Shown in pieces: positions 37,933 through 45,114 of a DNA stretch of 64,000 nucleotides. The notes under the pieces are model-generated. The model was not told the DNA's origin and ran no database searches. It worked only from the letters and a program-made list of their open reading frames with translations. This DNA is from Enterobacter vonholyi (GTDB taxonomy: Bacteria > Pseudomonadota > Gammaproteobacteria > Enterobacterales > Enterobacteriaceae). The stretch spans positions 62,001-126,000 of the forward strand of contig NZ_VTUC01000006.1 of assembly GCF_008364555.1 (NCBI RefSeq), in the 5' to 3' direction. How positions within the stretch are numbered: the first letter of the stretch is position 1; the number at the start of each line of letters is the position of its first letter. The position numbers and the translations under genes were made by a program.

Positions 37933-38593
37933 GAATCTCTTTCCGCATCTCGAGTGGGATCAGCTCTGGGCGGCGACGCTTGAGACGCTGTACATGACCG
38001 CGCTGTCCGGCGTGGCGACCTTTGTGCTGGGCATCGTGCTGGGTCTGGCGCTGTTTTTAACCGCGCGCGGCGGTCTGTTCCATAACCGCACGGTCTACAG
38101 CGTGATTTCGATCGTGGTGAACGTGTTCCGCTCGATTCCGTTCATCATTTTGATTGTGCTGCTGATCCCGTTCACCAAGACCGTCGTCGGCACCATTCTT
38201 GGCGCCAACGCGGCGCTGCCGGCCCTGATAGTGGGTGCCGCACCGTTCTACGCACGCCTGGTGGAGATCGCCCTGCGTGAAGTGGATAAAGGCGTGATTG
38301 AAGCGACGCGCTCGATGGGCGCACGACTGAGCACGCTCGTGTTTCGGGTTTTACTGCCGGAATCATCACCCGCACTGGTATCAGGTATTACGGTGACGCT
38401 GATTGCGCTGGTGAGCTACAGCGCAATGGCGGGGGTGATTGGCGCCGGTGGTTTAGGAAATCTGGCTTATCTGGAAGGATTCCAGCGCAACCATGGTGAC
38501 GTCACGCTGGTGGCAACGGTGACCATTCTGATCATCGTTTTCATTATCCAGTTCTGCGGCGATGTCATTACTTCACTGTTAGATAAACGCTAA
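37925..38593 (+). CDS. methionine-type ABC permease (MetI-like)
   Basis: 222 residues, five to six hydrophobic segments, with the EAA-type loop EVDKGVIEATRSMGARLSTLVFRVLLPES that contacts the ATPase. Matches MetI-family permeases in length. It overlaps the ATPase gene by eight bases and is followed after 23 bp by the binding protein, giving the order N-I-Q as in E. coli metNIQ. Confidence 0.9.
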   Translation: MAENLFPHLEWDQLWAATLETLYMTALSGVATFVLGIVLGLALFLTARGGLFHNRTVYSVISIVVNVFRSIPFIILIVLLIPFTKTVVGTILGANAALPALIVGAAPFYARLVEIALREVDKGVIEATRSMGARLSTLVFRVLLPESSPALVSGITVTLIALVSYSAMAGVIGAGGLGNLAYLEGFQRNHGDVTLVATVTILIIVFIIQFCGDVITSLLDKR

Positions 38594-38616
38594 TAAATAC
38601 ACACAGGAACCACATC

Positions 38617-39429
38617 ATGAAAAAGACACTGACACTGATCGCCGCAGCAACCCTGAGCGCCCTGAGCTTCGCCTCCTGGGCCGACACCCTGACCGTGGGC
38701 GCGTCCAACACGCCGCATGCGGAAATTCTGGAGCAGGCAAAGCCGATTCTGGCGAAGCAGGGTATCGACCTGGAGATTAAACCGTTCCAGGACTACATTC
38801 TGCCGAATACCGCGCTGGCGGGTCATGACATCGACGCGAACTATTTCCAGCATATTCCTTACCTGAACAGCGTGCTGAAAGATCATGCGGGCGATAAGGA
38901 CTACGATTTTGTCAGTGCGGGCGCGATCCACATTGAGCCAATCGGCATCTACTCCAAAAAATACAAGTCGCTGAAAGACCTGCCGGAAGGCGGCAAGATC
39001 ATCATGCGTGACGCGGTTTCTGAAGAGGGGCGTATTCTTTCCATCTTCGAGAAAGAGGGCGTGATCAAGCTGAAGCCGGGCATCGATAAAGTGACTGCGC
39101 GCATCAGCGACATCGTCGAGAACCCGAAAAAGCTGAAGTTCACGCCTAACGTTGAAGCGTCTCTGCTGCCGCAGATGTACAACAACAACGAAGGCGATGC
39201 GGTGGTGATCAACGCCAACTACGCGATTGACGCCGGTCTGGATCCGGTTCACGACCCGATTGCGGTTGAGAGCGGTGAAAACAACCCGTACGCCAACATC
39301 ATTACCGTACACCGCGGTGACGAGAAGAAGAAAGATATCGTCGCGCTGGTGAACGTGCTGCACTCGAAAGAGATTCAGGACTGGATCCGCACCAAGTACA
39401 AAGGCGCGGTTATTCCTGTAAACAACTAA
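38617..39429 (+). CDS. MetQ/NlpA-family substrate-binding protein
   Basis: 270 residues, NlpA (family 9) binding protein. SNTPHAEILEQAKPIL at the mature N-terminus, ANYFQHIPYLN, and VVINANYAIDAGLDP are typical ligand-pocket sequences. The signal peptide ends SWA-DT (about residue 22) and has no lipobox cysteine, so it should be a free periplasmic protein, unlike lipoprotein MetQ of E. coli. Likely cargo is methionine or a relative feeding the neighbouring mtcBC pathway. A strong terminator follows. Confidence 0.88.
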   Translation: MKKTLTLIAAATLSALSFASWADTLTVGASNTPHAEILEQAKPILAKQGIDLEIKPFQDYILPNTALAGHDIDANYFQHIPYLNSVLKDHAGDKDYDFVSAGAIHIEPIGIYSKKYKSLKDLPEGGKIIMRDAVSEEGRILSIFEKEGVIKLKPGIDKVTARISDIVENPKKLKFTPNVEASLLPQMYNNNEGDAVVINANYAIDAGLDPVHDPIAVESGENNPYANIITVHRGDEKKKDIVALVNVLHSKEIQDWIRTKYKGAVIPVNN

Positions 39430-39447
39430 TTTACTGATTTTACTGAT

Positions 39448-39482
39448 GAAGCCCGGCGAGTCTATCGCCGGGCTTCTTTTTT
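39448..39482 (+). terminator. terminator of the metNIQ-like operon
   Basis: GAAGCCCGGCGA pairs with TCGCCGGGCTTC around GTCTA, followed by six T. Confidence 0.93.
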
Positions 39483-39539
39483 GTATCCGGCTGGAGAATC
39501 ATTTAAGCTCAACGTTTAAAAGGCAATGGAGTGATGACG

Positions 39540-39749
39540 ATGGGTAACGTGACCAAAGATGAAGCGCTGTACCAGGAGATGTGCCGGGTGGTCGGAAAGG
39601 TGGTGCTCGAGATGCGTGATTTAGGGCAGGAGCCAAAGCATATTGTCATTGCCGGAGTCCTGCGTACCGCGCTGGCGAACCAGCGCGTTAAACGCAGTGA
39701 ATTGACAACCGAAGCAATGGAAACGGTGGTTAAAGCGCTGGCCGGGTAA
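39540..39749 (+). CDS. fumD: fumarase D
   Basis: 69 residues from ATG 39540 (GGAG eight bases upstream), formerly ydhZ. YxEMCRVVGKVVLEMRDLGQ and EPKHIVIAGVLRTALANQR are essentially E. coli FumD. Reported to hydrate fumarate/mesaconate weakly. In E. coli it lies directly beside pykF; here the sulfur amino acid genes are inserted between them. Its last 20 bases overlap the end of the converging permease gene. Confidence 0.93.
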   Translation: MGNVTKDEALYQEMCRVVGKVVLEMRDLGQEPKHIVIAGVLRTALANQRVKRSELTTEAMETVVKALAG

Positions 39750-40416
39750 GGCGCCAGCGCTTCGCAAGCTGCTCGAGCGAGCAGCAGAGCAGGTAGTAAA
39801 CCACGCCCGTAAAGATAAAAATGGCCGCCGGGTAGATTTGCACCCGGTTGTTGACCTGTCCCGCCACCGTGGTCAGTTCCGGGACGTTCACGATAAACGC
39901 CAGCGACGTATCCTTCAGCAGGCTAATAAAAATCCCCACCAGCGACGGCAGAATATTCCTCAGCGCCTGCGGCAGCAGCACGCGCAACAGGGTTTGTTGG
40001 GTGCTGAAGCCCTGAGACAGCGCGGCCTCGTACTGCCCGGTCGGCAGCGCGCTCAGCCCGGCCAGCACCGAGTGCATCACGGTGGCCGCCGTAAACCAGG
40101 CCAGCGCCAGCATGACGGTCAGCGCCCCGGGCAGATCGCCCCCGGTGATGAGCGGCAGGAGATACCACATCCAGAAAATCACGAAGATAAGCGGGATACC
40201 GCGAATCAGTTCTGCCCATAAAAAGAGGACTTTTCGCACGAGCCCGGTAAAGCGCCAGGCCAGGCACGCGAGCAGTATCCCTCCGGGCAGAGCGATAACC
40301 GCAGCGCCTGCTGCCATCATTAACGAAAGCAGTACGCCTCCCGGTTCACCCGTTGCCGCGCGTCCCCACAGCAGATAATCGAGGTTATCGGTGATGACAT
40401 TAAGTCCGGCAATCAT
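39730..40416 (-). CDS. polar amino acid ABC permease, second subunit
   Basis: 228 residues from ATG 40416 (GGGAGTG upstream). HisM/GlnP-type permease: GLSALPTGQYEAALSQGFSTQQTLLRVLLPQALRNILPS is the EAA loop. Five hydrophobic segments. Last gene of a four-gene operon (binding protein, ATPase, two permeases). Its start overlaps the upstream permease by 17 bases, and its 3' end overlaps fumD by 20 bases tail to tail. Confidence 0.9.
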   Translation of the reverse strand: MIAGLNVITDNLDYLLWGRAATGEPGGVLLSLMMAAGAAVIALPGGILLACLAWRFTGLVRKVLFLWAELIRGIPLIFVIFWMWYLLPLITGGDLPGALTVMLALAWFTAATVMHSVLAGLSALPTGQYEAALSQGFSTQQTLLRVLLPQALRNILPSLVGIFISLLKDTSLAFIVNVPELTTVAGQVNNRVQIYPAAIFIFTGVVYYLLCCSLEQLAKRWRLTRPAL

Positions 40417-41176
40417 GTTTTTCACTCCCTGCGATGACGACGTTCGGGCGTTTACGTTTCGCCTGTGGCCCAAGGCGTACCAGCACCATCCCCATGACCA
40501 GGCCGGTCAGCAGATAGAGCACGGTACCGAGGGTAAACGCCTCCAGCGCGTGCGCGTTATAGCTTTCGATCTGCCTGACCTGATAGGTGAGCTCGGCGAA
40601 GCCAATCCCGCTGGCGAGCGAGGAGAGCTTCATCAGATTGAGATACTGGCCCACAACGGGCTGCCAGGCGTTAGCCAGGCCCTGCGGCAGAAGGATGAAG
40701 CGAAACAAGCGCCACGTGGAGAATCCCTGGGCGAGCGCCGCCTCCCGCTGCCCGGCGGGCACGGAACGCAATCCTGCTTCCACCTCTTCGATTAAAAACG
40801 CCGAGGTAAAAACGCCCAACCCCCAGGCAGAGCATAAAAATTCGGGCGTAAACCACCAGACGTCGCCGGGCAGAATCGACCAGCTGTGATCGGCGTTGAC
40901 CGCGTCGCGAAACGCCTGCGGCAGCCCGTTCCAGGCGGCAAAATACCAGAACAGTAGCTGCACCAGCAGCGGGGTATTGCGAAAGAGTGATACCCAGCCG
41001 CTGACGATCGCTTTCCCGACGCGTCCGCCGGACAGGCGCAGAAGCATAAAGAGCAGTGCGAGCAGGCTGGCCAGCACGATCCCCGCCAGCGTCACCCACA
41101 GGGTGGTGAGGAATCCGGAGAGTATCCACTGCAGAGGCTGTCCGGTCAGTACCCCCTGCCAGTCGAGCGCGGGCAT
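40400..41176 (-). CDS. polar amino acid ABC permease, first subunit
   Basis: 258 residues. HisQ/GltJ-type permease with WILSGFLTTLWVTLAGIVLAS at the N-terminus, SLFRNTPLLVQLLFWYF, and the EAA loop GLRSVPAGQREAALAQGFSTWRLF. Its ATG shares one base with the ATPase stop (TAATG). Together with the second permease it forms the heterodimeric channel, as in GltJ-GltK. Confidence 0.9.
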   Translation of the reverse strand: MPALDWQGVLTGQPLQWILSGFLTTLWVTLAGIVLASLLALLFMLLRLSGGRVGKAIVSGWVSLFRNTPLLVQLLFWYFAAWNGLPQAFRDAVNADHSWSILPGDVWWFTPEFLCSAWGLGVFTSAFLIEEVEAGLRSVPAGQREAALAQGFSTWRLFRFILLPQGLANAWQPVVGQYLNLMKLSSLASGIGFAELTYQVRQIESYNAHALEAFTLGTVLYLLTGLVMGMVLVRLGPQAKRKRPNVVIAGSEKHDCRT

Positions 41177-41991
41177 TACAGATGCTCCTGATGCAGCGGG
41201 TTGAGCACCTTTTGCAGGAAGCGCTGCGCGCGCGGATGCGCTGGCTGGCTGAAAAACTGCGCCGGCGGCGCGGTTTCCAGAATTTGCCCGCCGTCGATAA
41301 AGACAATCCGGTCGGCGATTTCCCGGGCAAACTGCATCTCATGAGTCACCACGATCATCGTGATCCCGCTGTGGGCGAGGGCTTTCATCACGAACAGCAC
41401 TTCACCAATCATCTCCGGATCCAGCGCGGAGGTGGGTTCATCAAACAGAATGATTTGCGGTGAAGAGGCGAGGGCGCGGGCTATCGCCACGCGCTGCTGC
41501 TGCCCGCCGGAAAGCTCCGCCGGGTAATGGTGGGCTTTTTCCAGCATCCCGACTTTCTCCAGCAGGGCCAGCGCGCGCTCCTGAGCAGGATGCGGCTTCC
41601 AGCCGTGAACGTGCTCCAGTGCCAGGGTGATGTTCTGGCTGGCGGTGAGATGGGCATAGAGATTGAACTGTTGGAACACAAACCCCACGCGGCTTCGCAG
41701 CTGACGCAGCCCGGTACCGGAGAGCTTTCCGGTAGGCTTGTTGTCGACCAGAATCTCCCCGCCGCTCAGGGTTTCAAGCTGGTTGATAAGACGGATCAGG
41801 GTGGATTTACCGGAGCCTGAAGGGCCGAGGATGGCAACCACTTCTCCGGGCGTGATGGTGAGGTTAATATCGTTTAAAACCTGATGGTCACCGTAGCGTT
41901 TGTCCACATGAAGAAACTCGACGCTGGCCTGTTCCAGATGTGAAAAATCCGCGGCACCGGCCGCGGAGTGTGAAAATAAACCTGAGAGCAT
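41176..41991 (-). CDS. polar amino acid ABC ATPase (GlnQ/GltL type)
   Basis: 271 residues. Walker A GPSGSGKST, Q-loop FQQFNLYAHLT, signature LSGGQQQRVAIARALA, Walker B ILFDEPTSALDPE, H-loop VTHEMQFA. The family's conserved REIADRIVFIDGG and the C-terminal HPRAQRFL motif are present. There is a 25-residue N-terminal extension before the usual start region; MLSGLFSHSAAG.. may be genuine because it begins three bases after the binding-protein stop. Confidence 0.92.
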   Translation of the reverse strand: MLSGLFSHSAAGAADFSHLEQASVEFLHVDKRYGDHQVLNDINLTITPGEVVAILGPSGSGKSTLIRLINQLETLSGGEILVDNKPTGKLSGTGLRQLRSRVGFVFQQFNLYAHLTASQNITLALEHVHGWKPHPAQERALALLEKVGMLEKAHHYPAELSGGQQQRVAIARALASSPQIILFDEPTSALDPEMIGEVLFVMKALAHSGITMIVVTHEMQFAREIADRIVFIDGGQILETAPPAQFFSQPAHPRAQRFLQKVLNPLHQEHL

Positions 41992-41993
41992 AA

Positions 41994-42830
41994 TTACCTG
42001 ACTTCTATTTTAAAGGCGCGCGGCTGTGGAGCAGGGGTGCCAGGACCAAACCAGGCATCATAGATTTTTGCCGCCTGACCGGTCTTCTCGAGATTAACCA
42101 GTTCGTCGTTAACGGCCTTCAGCAGCGCCGTTTCACCTTTCTTCACCCCCACGCCAATCTCTTCTTTACTGAGCAGGTCGGGCAGGATTTTGAAGTTGGC
42201 TTTGTCCGGCGCCTGCGCCAGCAGGCCGGCCAGAATGGTGCTGTCCTGGGTAATGGCCTGGACGTTGCCATTGCGCAGTGCGGTCAACGCCAGCGGGATG
42301 TCGTCATAAGAGAGGACGCGGGACTGCGGGAAACGCTGGTGCAGCGCCTGCTCGCCCGTCGTTCCTTTGACTGCGCCGATGCGCGCCCGGCTATAGTCAT
42401 CAAGCTTGTCCGGTGATTTTGCCGGAACGAGGAACTGCTGGCCGGTAACGAAGTAAGGCGTAGAAAAATCAATGACCTGCGCGCGTTCCGGGGTGATGGT
42501 GATATCCGCCACGATCAGGTCGGCTTTGCCGGACTGCAGCAGCGGAATGCGGTTGGCCGGATTGGTGGCAACCAGTTCAAGCTTCACGCCGAGCGATTTT
42601 GCCAGCGCTTTGGCAAAGTCCACGTCATAACCCACGATCTCATGCGTTTTGGCATCAATCGAGCCAAACGGCGGGTTGGCGTCAAACGTGGCCACTTTCA
42701 CCACCCCTGCGGCCTTAATATCCGCCAGCTGATCGGCCTGTGCCTGCGCTGAAAGCAGGCTCCCCGCCGCCAGTAATCCCAGAACCAGTGTCCGTTTGGT
42801 AAACCCTTTCATATTTGCTGCCATAGTCAT
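41994..42830 (-). CDS. family 3 amino acid-binding protein
   Basis: 278 residues; signal peptide of about 32 residues ending AQA-DQ. Family 3 signature GYDVDFAKALAKSLG, plus ADLIVADITITPERAQVIDFSTPY and the RIGAVKGTTGE hinge. Ligand is an amino acid of the polar type (Glu/Asp/Gln/cystine class); I cannot choose among them. Start at ATG 42830 or the ATG two codons in. First gene of the operon; the 239 bp upstream hold its promoter and the leader of the small gene at 43070, with no recognisable operator. Confidence 0.88.
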   Translation of the reverse strand: MTMAANMKGFTKRTLVLGLLAAGSLLSAQAQADQLADIKAAGVVKVATFDANPPFGSIDAKTHEIVGYDVDFAKALAKSLGVKLELVATNPANRIPLLQSGKADLIVADITITPERAQVIDFSTPYFVTGQQFLVPAKSPDKLDDYSRARIGAVKGTTGEQALHQRFPQSRVLSYDDIPLALTALRNGNVQAITQDSTILAGLLAQAPDKANFKILPDLLSKEEIGVGVKKGETALLKAVNDELVNLEKTGQAAKIYDAWFGPGTPAPQPRAFKIEVR

Positions 42831-43069
42831 TCGCCATCCCGTTGTTTTTGTTTTACCCCGTTACGCTCCCATAAGGGAAAGCTATCGCCAAATAAGAAAT
42901 CGTTCTTTGCTATGAGCAAAAAAGCATTAGTGAACAAGGTGTTAATGAAGCGTGAAAAGGACGGGGTGCTATTTGCAGATCCTGCACATAGACAGTGGAT
43001 TTTGGTATTTCCCCTGCACGGGATTTGGGTGCTTAACTGAGGTCAGACACGGCGAGAGAGGGTAAGACG

Positions 43070-43237
43070 ATGAAAAAGTGGATCAGCACGTTACGGCGGT
43101 TTTTTGCGGCCCGGCCAGCGAATGCGGAGAACAGCGCGCAACGTGTTCTTGAGTCGATACTGCCTGTCGCCAGCCTGTATGGCGTAGACGTTGCCAACAT
43201 TGACCCGGAGTGGTTCCATGATAAAACGTCACGCTGA
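43070..43237 (+). CDS. 55-residue small protein, unknown
   Basis: ATG preceded by AGAGGG seven bases upstream. Translates as MKKWISTLRRFFAARP.., then a stretch NSAQRVLESILPVASLYGVD, ending DKTSR. The N-terminus is basic with one short hydrophobic patch; no metal or catalytic motif. A second frame starts at 43218 inside its 3' end, and a shared terminator follows. Good ribosome site, plausible codons and terminator make it a credible gene, but I recognise no homologue. Confidence 0.55.
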   Translation: MKKWISTLRRFFAARPANAENSAQRVLESILPVASLYGVDVANIDPEWFHDKTSR

Positions 43238-43295
43238 ACTGCGCCGCACGCGCGAAACCTACTGGAACGAGGTGTGCGTGACGTTTAACGAGTGA
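43218..43295 (+). CDS. 25-residue small protein overlapping the previous gene
   Basis: Starts with ATG at 43218, overlapping the 55-residue frame by 20 bases in the +1 frame, so expression would rely on coupled translation. Sequence MIKRHAELRRTRETYWNEVC.. is strongly basic then acidic. It stops three bases before the terminator begins. Size makes it uncertain; codon choice (CGT, CTG, GAA) fits the host. Confidence 0.4.
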   Translation: MIKRHAELRRTRETYWNEVCVTFNE

Positions 43296-43297
43296 AA

Positions 43298-43330
43298 TAA
43301 AAAAGCACCGGTTTCCCGGTGCTTTTTTAT
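43298..43330. terminator. bidirectional terminator
   Basis: AAAAAAGCACCGG pairs with CCGGTGCTTTTTT around a TTTC-type loop; it serves the small plus-strand genes and the minus-strand 46-residue gene, whose stop it touches. Confidence 0.9.
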
Positions 43331-43470
43331 TAGATCTTGCAGGCGTCGCCGCAGTCATCGTCGGCGACAATCGCCTGCGCTTTTTTGTCTGCATCGTCCA
43401 GACGTTCCGCATTACGCTCTTCAGCTTCATCCAGACCGTTAAAGACTAAGTTATCGAGATCAATTTCCAT
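43330..43470 (-). CDS. 46-residue acidic Cys-containing peptide
   Basis: ATG at 43470 with GCAGGTG six bases upstream. Sequence starts MEIDLDNLVFNGLDEAEERN and ends VADDDCGDACKI. It is very acidic, with two cysteines spaced CxxxC three residues from the C-terminus, a form seen in small metal-binding or post-translationally modified peptides. It is divergent from the zinc-ribbon/MBL-fold gene, 125 bp away. Function unknown to me; a modified-peptide precursor is only one possibility. Confidence 0.6.
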   Translation of the reverse strand: MEIDLDNLVFNGLDEAEERNAERLDDADKKAQAIVADDDCGDACKI

Positions 43471-43595
43471 GTTGCACCTGCTCTGTTCAGTTTTCGATAC
43501 TGGCACAGTATAGGGCAAAAAAAGCCAGCAATGTACCTCGCAGCACATAAGGATAATCCCTGCCATACTCAGTGCTTTATCGCTGAGGAGAGCAC

Positions 43596-44378
43596 ATGAT
43601 TACACTCTGTAAAACCTGTGGAACCGCCTACGATACGCAGCCGGACAGATGCCCGATTTGTGAGGATGAACGCCAGTATGTACCCATCACGGGGCAGGCG
43701 TGGACCGATCTCGATACCATCACCGCGGCGCACAGCAACAAATGGCAGCAGCTGGAGCCGCGATTATTCGGTATCAAAACGGTTCCTGCGTTTGCGATTA
43801 ACCAGCGGGCGCTGCTCCTGCAAACGCCCCACGGCAATATCCTCTGGGACTGCATCGCCAACCTCGATCCCGCAACCCAAACCCTCATCGCCGCCCTTGG
43901 CGGCATCAGCGCGATTGCGATTTCACATCCGCACTATTACACCACGATGCAGGAGTGGGCTGCGGCGTTTGATGCGCCGGTGTACCTGCACGCCAGCGAC
44001 AAAGAGTGGGTGATGCGCGACAGCCCGGCCATTCATTTCTGGGAGGGGGATACGCTGGAGATTTTCCCGTCGGTTACCCTGCTGCGTCTGGGTGGGCATT
44101 TTGCCGGGGGAACGGTGCTGCACTGGCAGGAGGGGGACGGGGTATTGCTGGTTGGCGATATTCTGCAGGTCACGCCGGGTAAAGACGCCGTCTCGTTTAT
44201 GTGGAGCTACCCGAATTATCTCCCGCTGCCGGCCCGAACGGTGGCGTCGGTGGTGAGTCATCTCGAAGGCAAAACCTTTGAACGTCTTTACGGCGCGTTC
44301 GAAGGGCAGAACATCCTGACCAGTGCGGACGAGATCGTGCAGCGGTCGGGCCAGAAATATATTGCTTGTCTGAAGTAA
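43596..44378 (+). CDS. zinc-ribbon/metallo-beta-lactamase-fold protein
   Basis: 260 residues; GAGGAG precedes the ATG. Residues 1-25 form a rubredoxin-like knuckle (CKTCG..CPICEDER). The MBL-fold body follows: SHPHYYTTM stands where HxHxDH is expected, so only two of the usual histidines remain, while LGGHFAGGTVLHW and LLVGDILQV supply later ligands. It may bind one metal or be a non-classical hydrolase. Neighbours are a Cys-containing peptide gene and a carbonic anhydrase. I do not know a characterised orthologue. Confidence 0.8.
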   Translation: MITLCKTCGTAYDTQPDRCPICEDERQYVPITGQAWTDLDTITAAHSNKWQQLEPRLFGIKTVPAFAINQRALLLQTPHGNILWDCIANLDPATQTLIAALGGISAIAISHPHYYTTMQEWAAAFDAPVYLHASDKEWVMRDSPAIHFWEGDTLEIFPSVTLLRLGGHFAGGTVLHWQEGDGVLLVGDILQVTPGKDAVSFMWSYPNYLPLPARTVASVVSHLEGKTFERLYGAFEGQNILTSADEIVQRSGQKYIACLK

Positions 44379-44450
44379 ACCACGATGGGTAAACTTTACG
44401 AGTGTGATCTCGATCATGCCTAAACTAAAACAGATAAAAGAGACATTGCT

Positions 44451-45086
44451 ATGCAACATATCATTGAAGGTTTTCTCAGCTTTCAAAAAGAGATTTTCCC
44501 GCAACGTAAAGAACTCTTCCGCAGTTTAGCGTCCAGCCAGAATCCCAAAGCGCTGTTCATCTCATGCTCCGACAGCCGTCTGGTCCCGGAACTGGTCACC
44601 CAGCAAGAGCCAGGACAACTCTTTGTCATTCGTAATGCTGGCAACATCGTGCCGCCGTTCGGACCGGAGCCAGGCGGTGTGTCCGCAACCATCGAATACG
44701 CCGTGGTGGCGCTGGGCGTCACGGATATCGTGATTTGTGGTCACTCCAACTGTGGCGCAATGAAGGCGATTGCCGATAACGCGAACCTGGAGCCGATGCC
44801 TGCGGTGTCACACTGGCTGCGCTATTCCGACGCGGCGAAAGCCGTGGTTGAGAAGAAAACCTGGGATAAGCCGATCGATAAGGTCAATGCGATGGTGCAG
44901 GAAAACGTGTTTGCGCAGCTGAGCAACATCAAGACCCATCCGTCCGTTGCGGTGGGCCTGCGTAATAACTCCATCCGACTGCACGGCTGGGTGTACGATA
45001 TTGAAAGCGGCGAAATCCTCGCGCTGGATAAAGCGACGAAAAGTTTCGTTTCGCTGTCGGAAAACCCGGAAGTCTTCTTCGAGTAA
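44451..45086 (+). CDS. beta-carbonic anhydrase, CynT-like
   Basis: 211 residues. Zinc ligands Cys39, His98 and Cys101 with the Asp41-Arg43 dyad ([15 protein letters not shown]) are all present, so it should interconvert CO2 and bicarbonate. Closer in motifs to CynT-type than to Can. No cynS or cynX lies nearby, so the link to cyanate is absent. Spaced 72 bp from the MBL-fold gene; ydhS converges on it from the right. Confidence 0.88.
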   Translation: MQHIIEGFLSFQKEIFPQRKELFRSLASSQNPKALFISCSDSRLVPELVTQQEPGQLFVIRNAGNIVPPFGPEPGGVSATIEYAVVALGVTDIVICGHSNCGAMKAIADNANLEPMPAVSHWLRYSDAAKAVVEKKTWDKPIDKVNAMVQENVFAQLSNIKTHPSVAVGLRNNSIRLHGWVYDIESGEILALDKATKSFVSLSENPEVFFE

Positions 45087-45114
45087 TTACCGACAGCAGG
45101 GCATGGAAGCCCTG

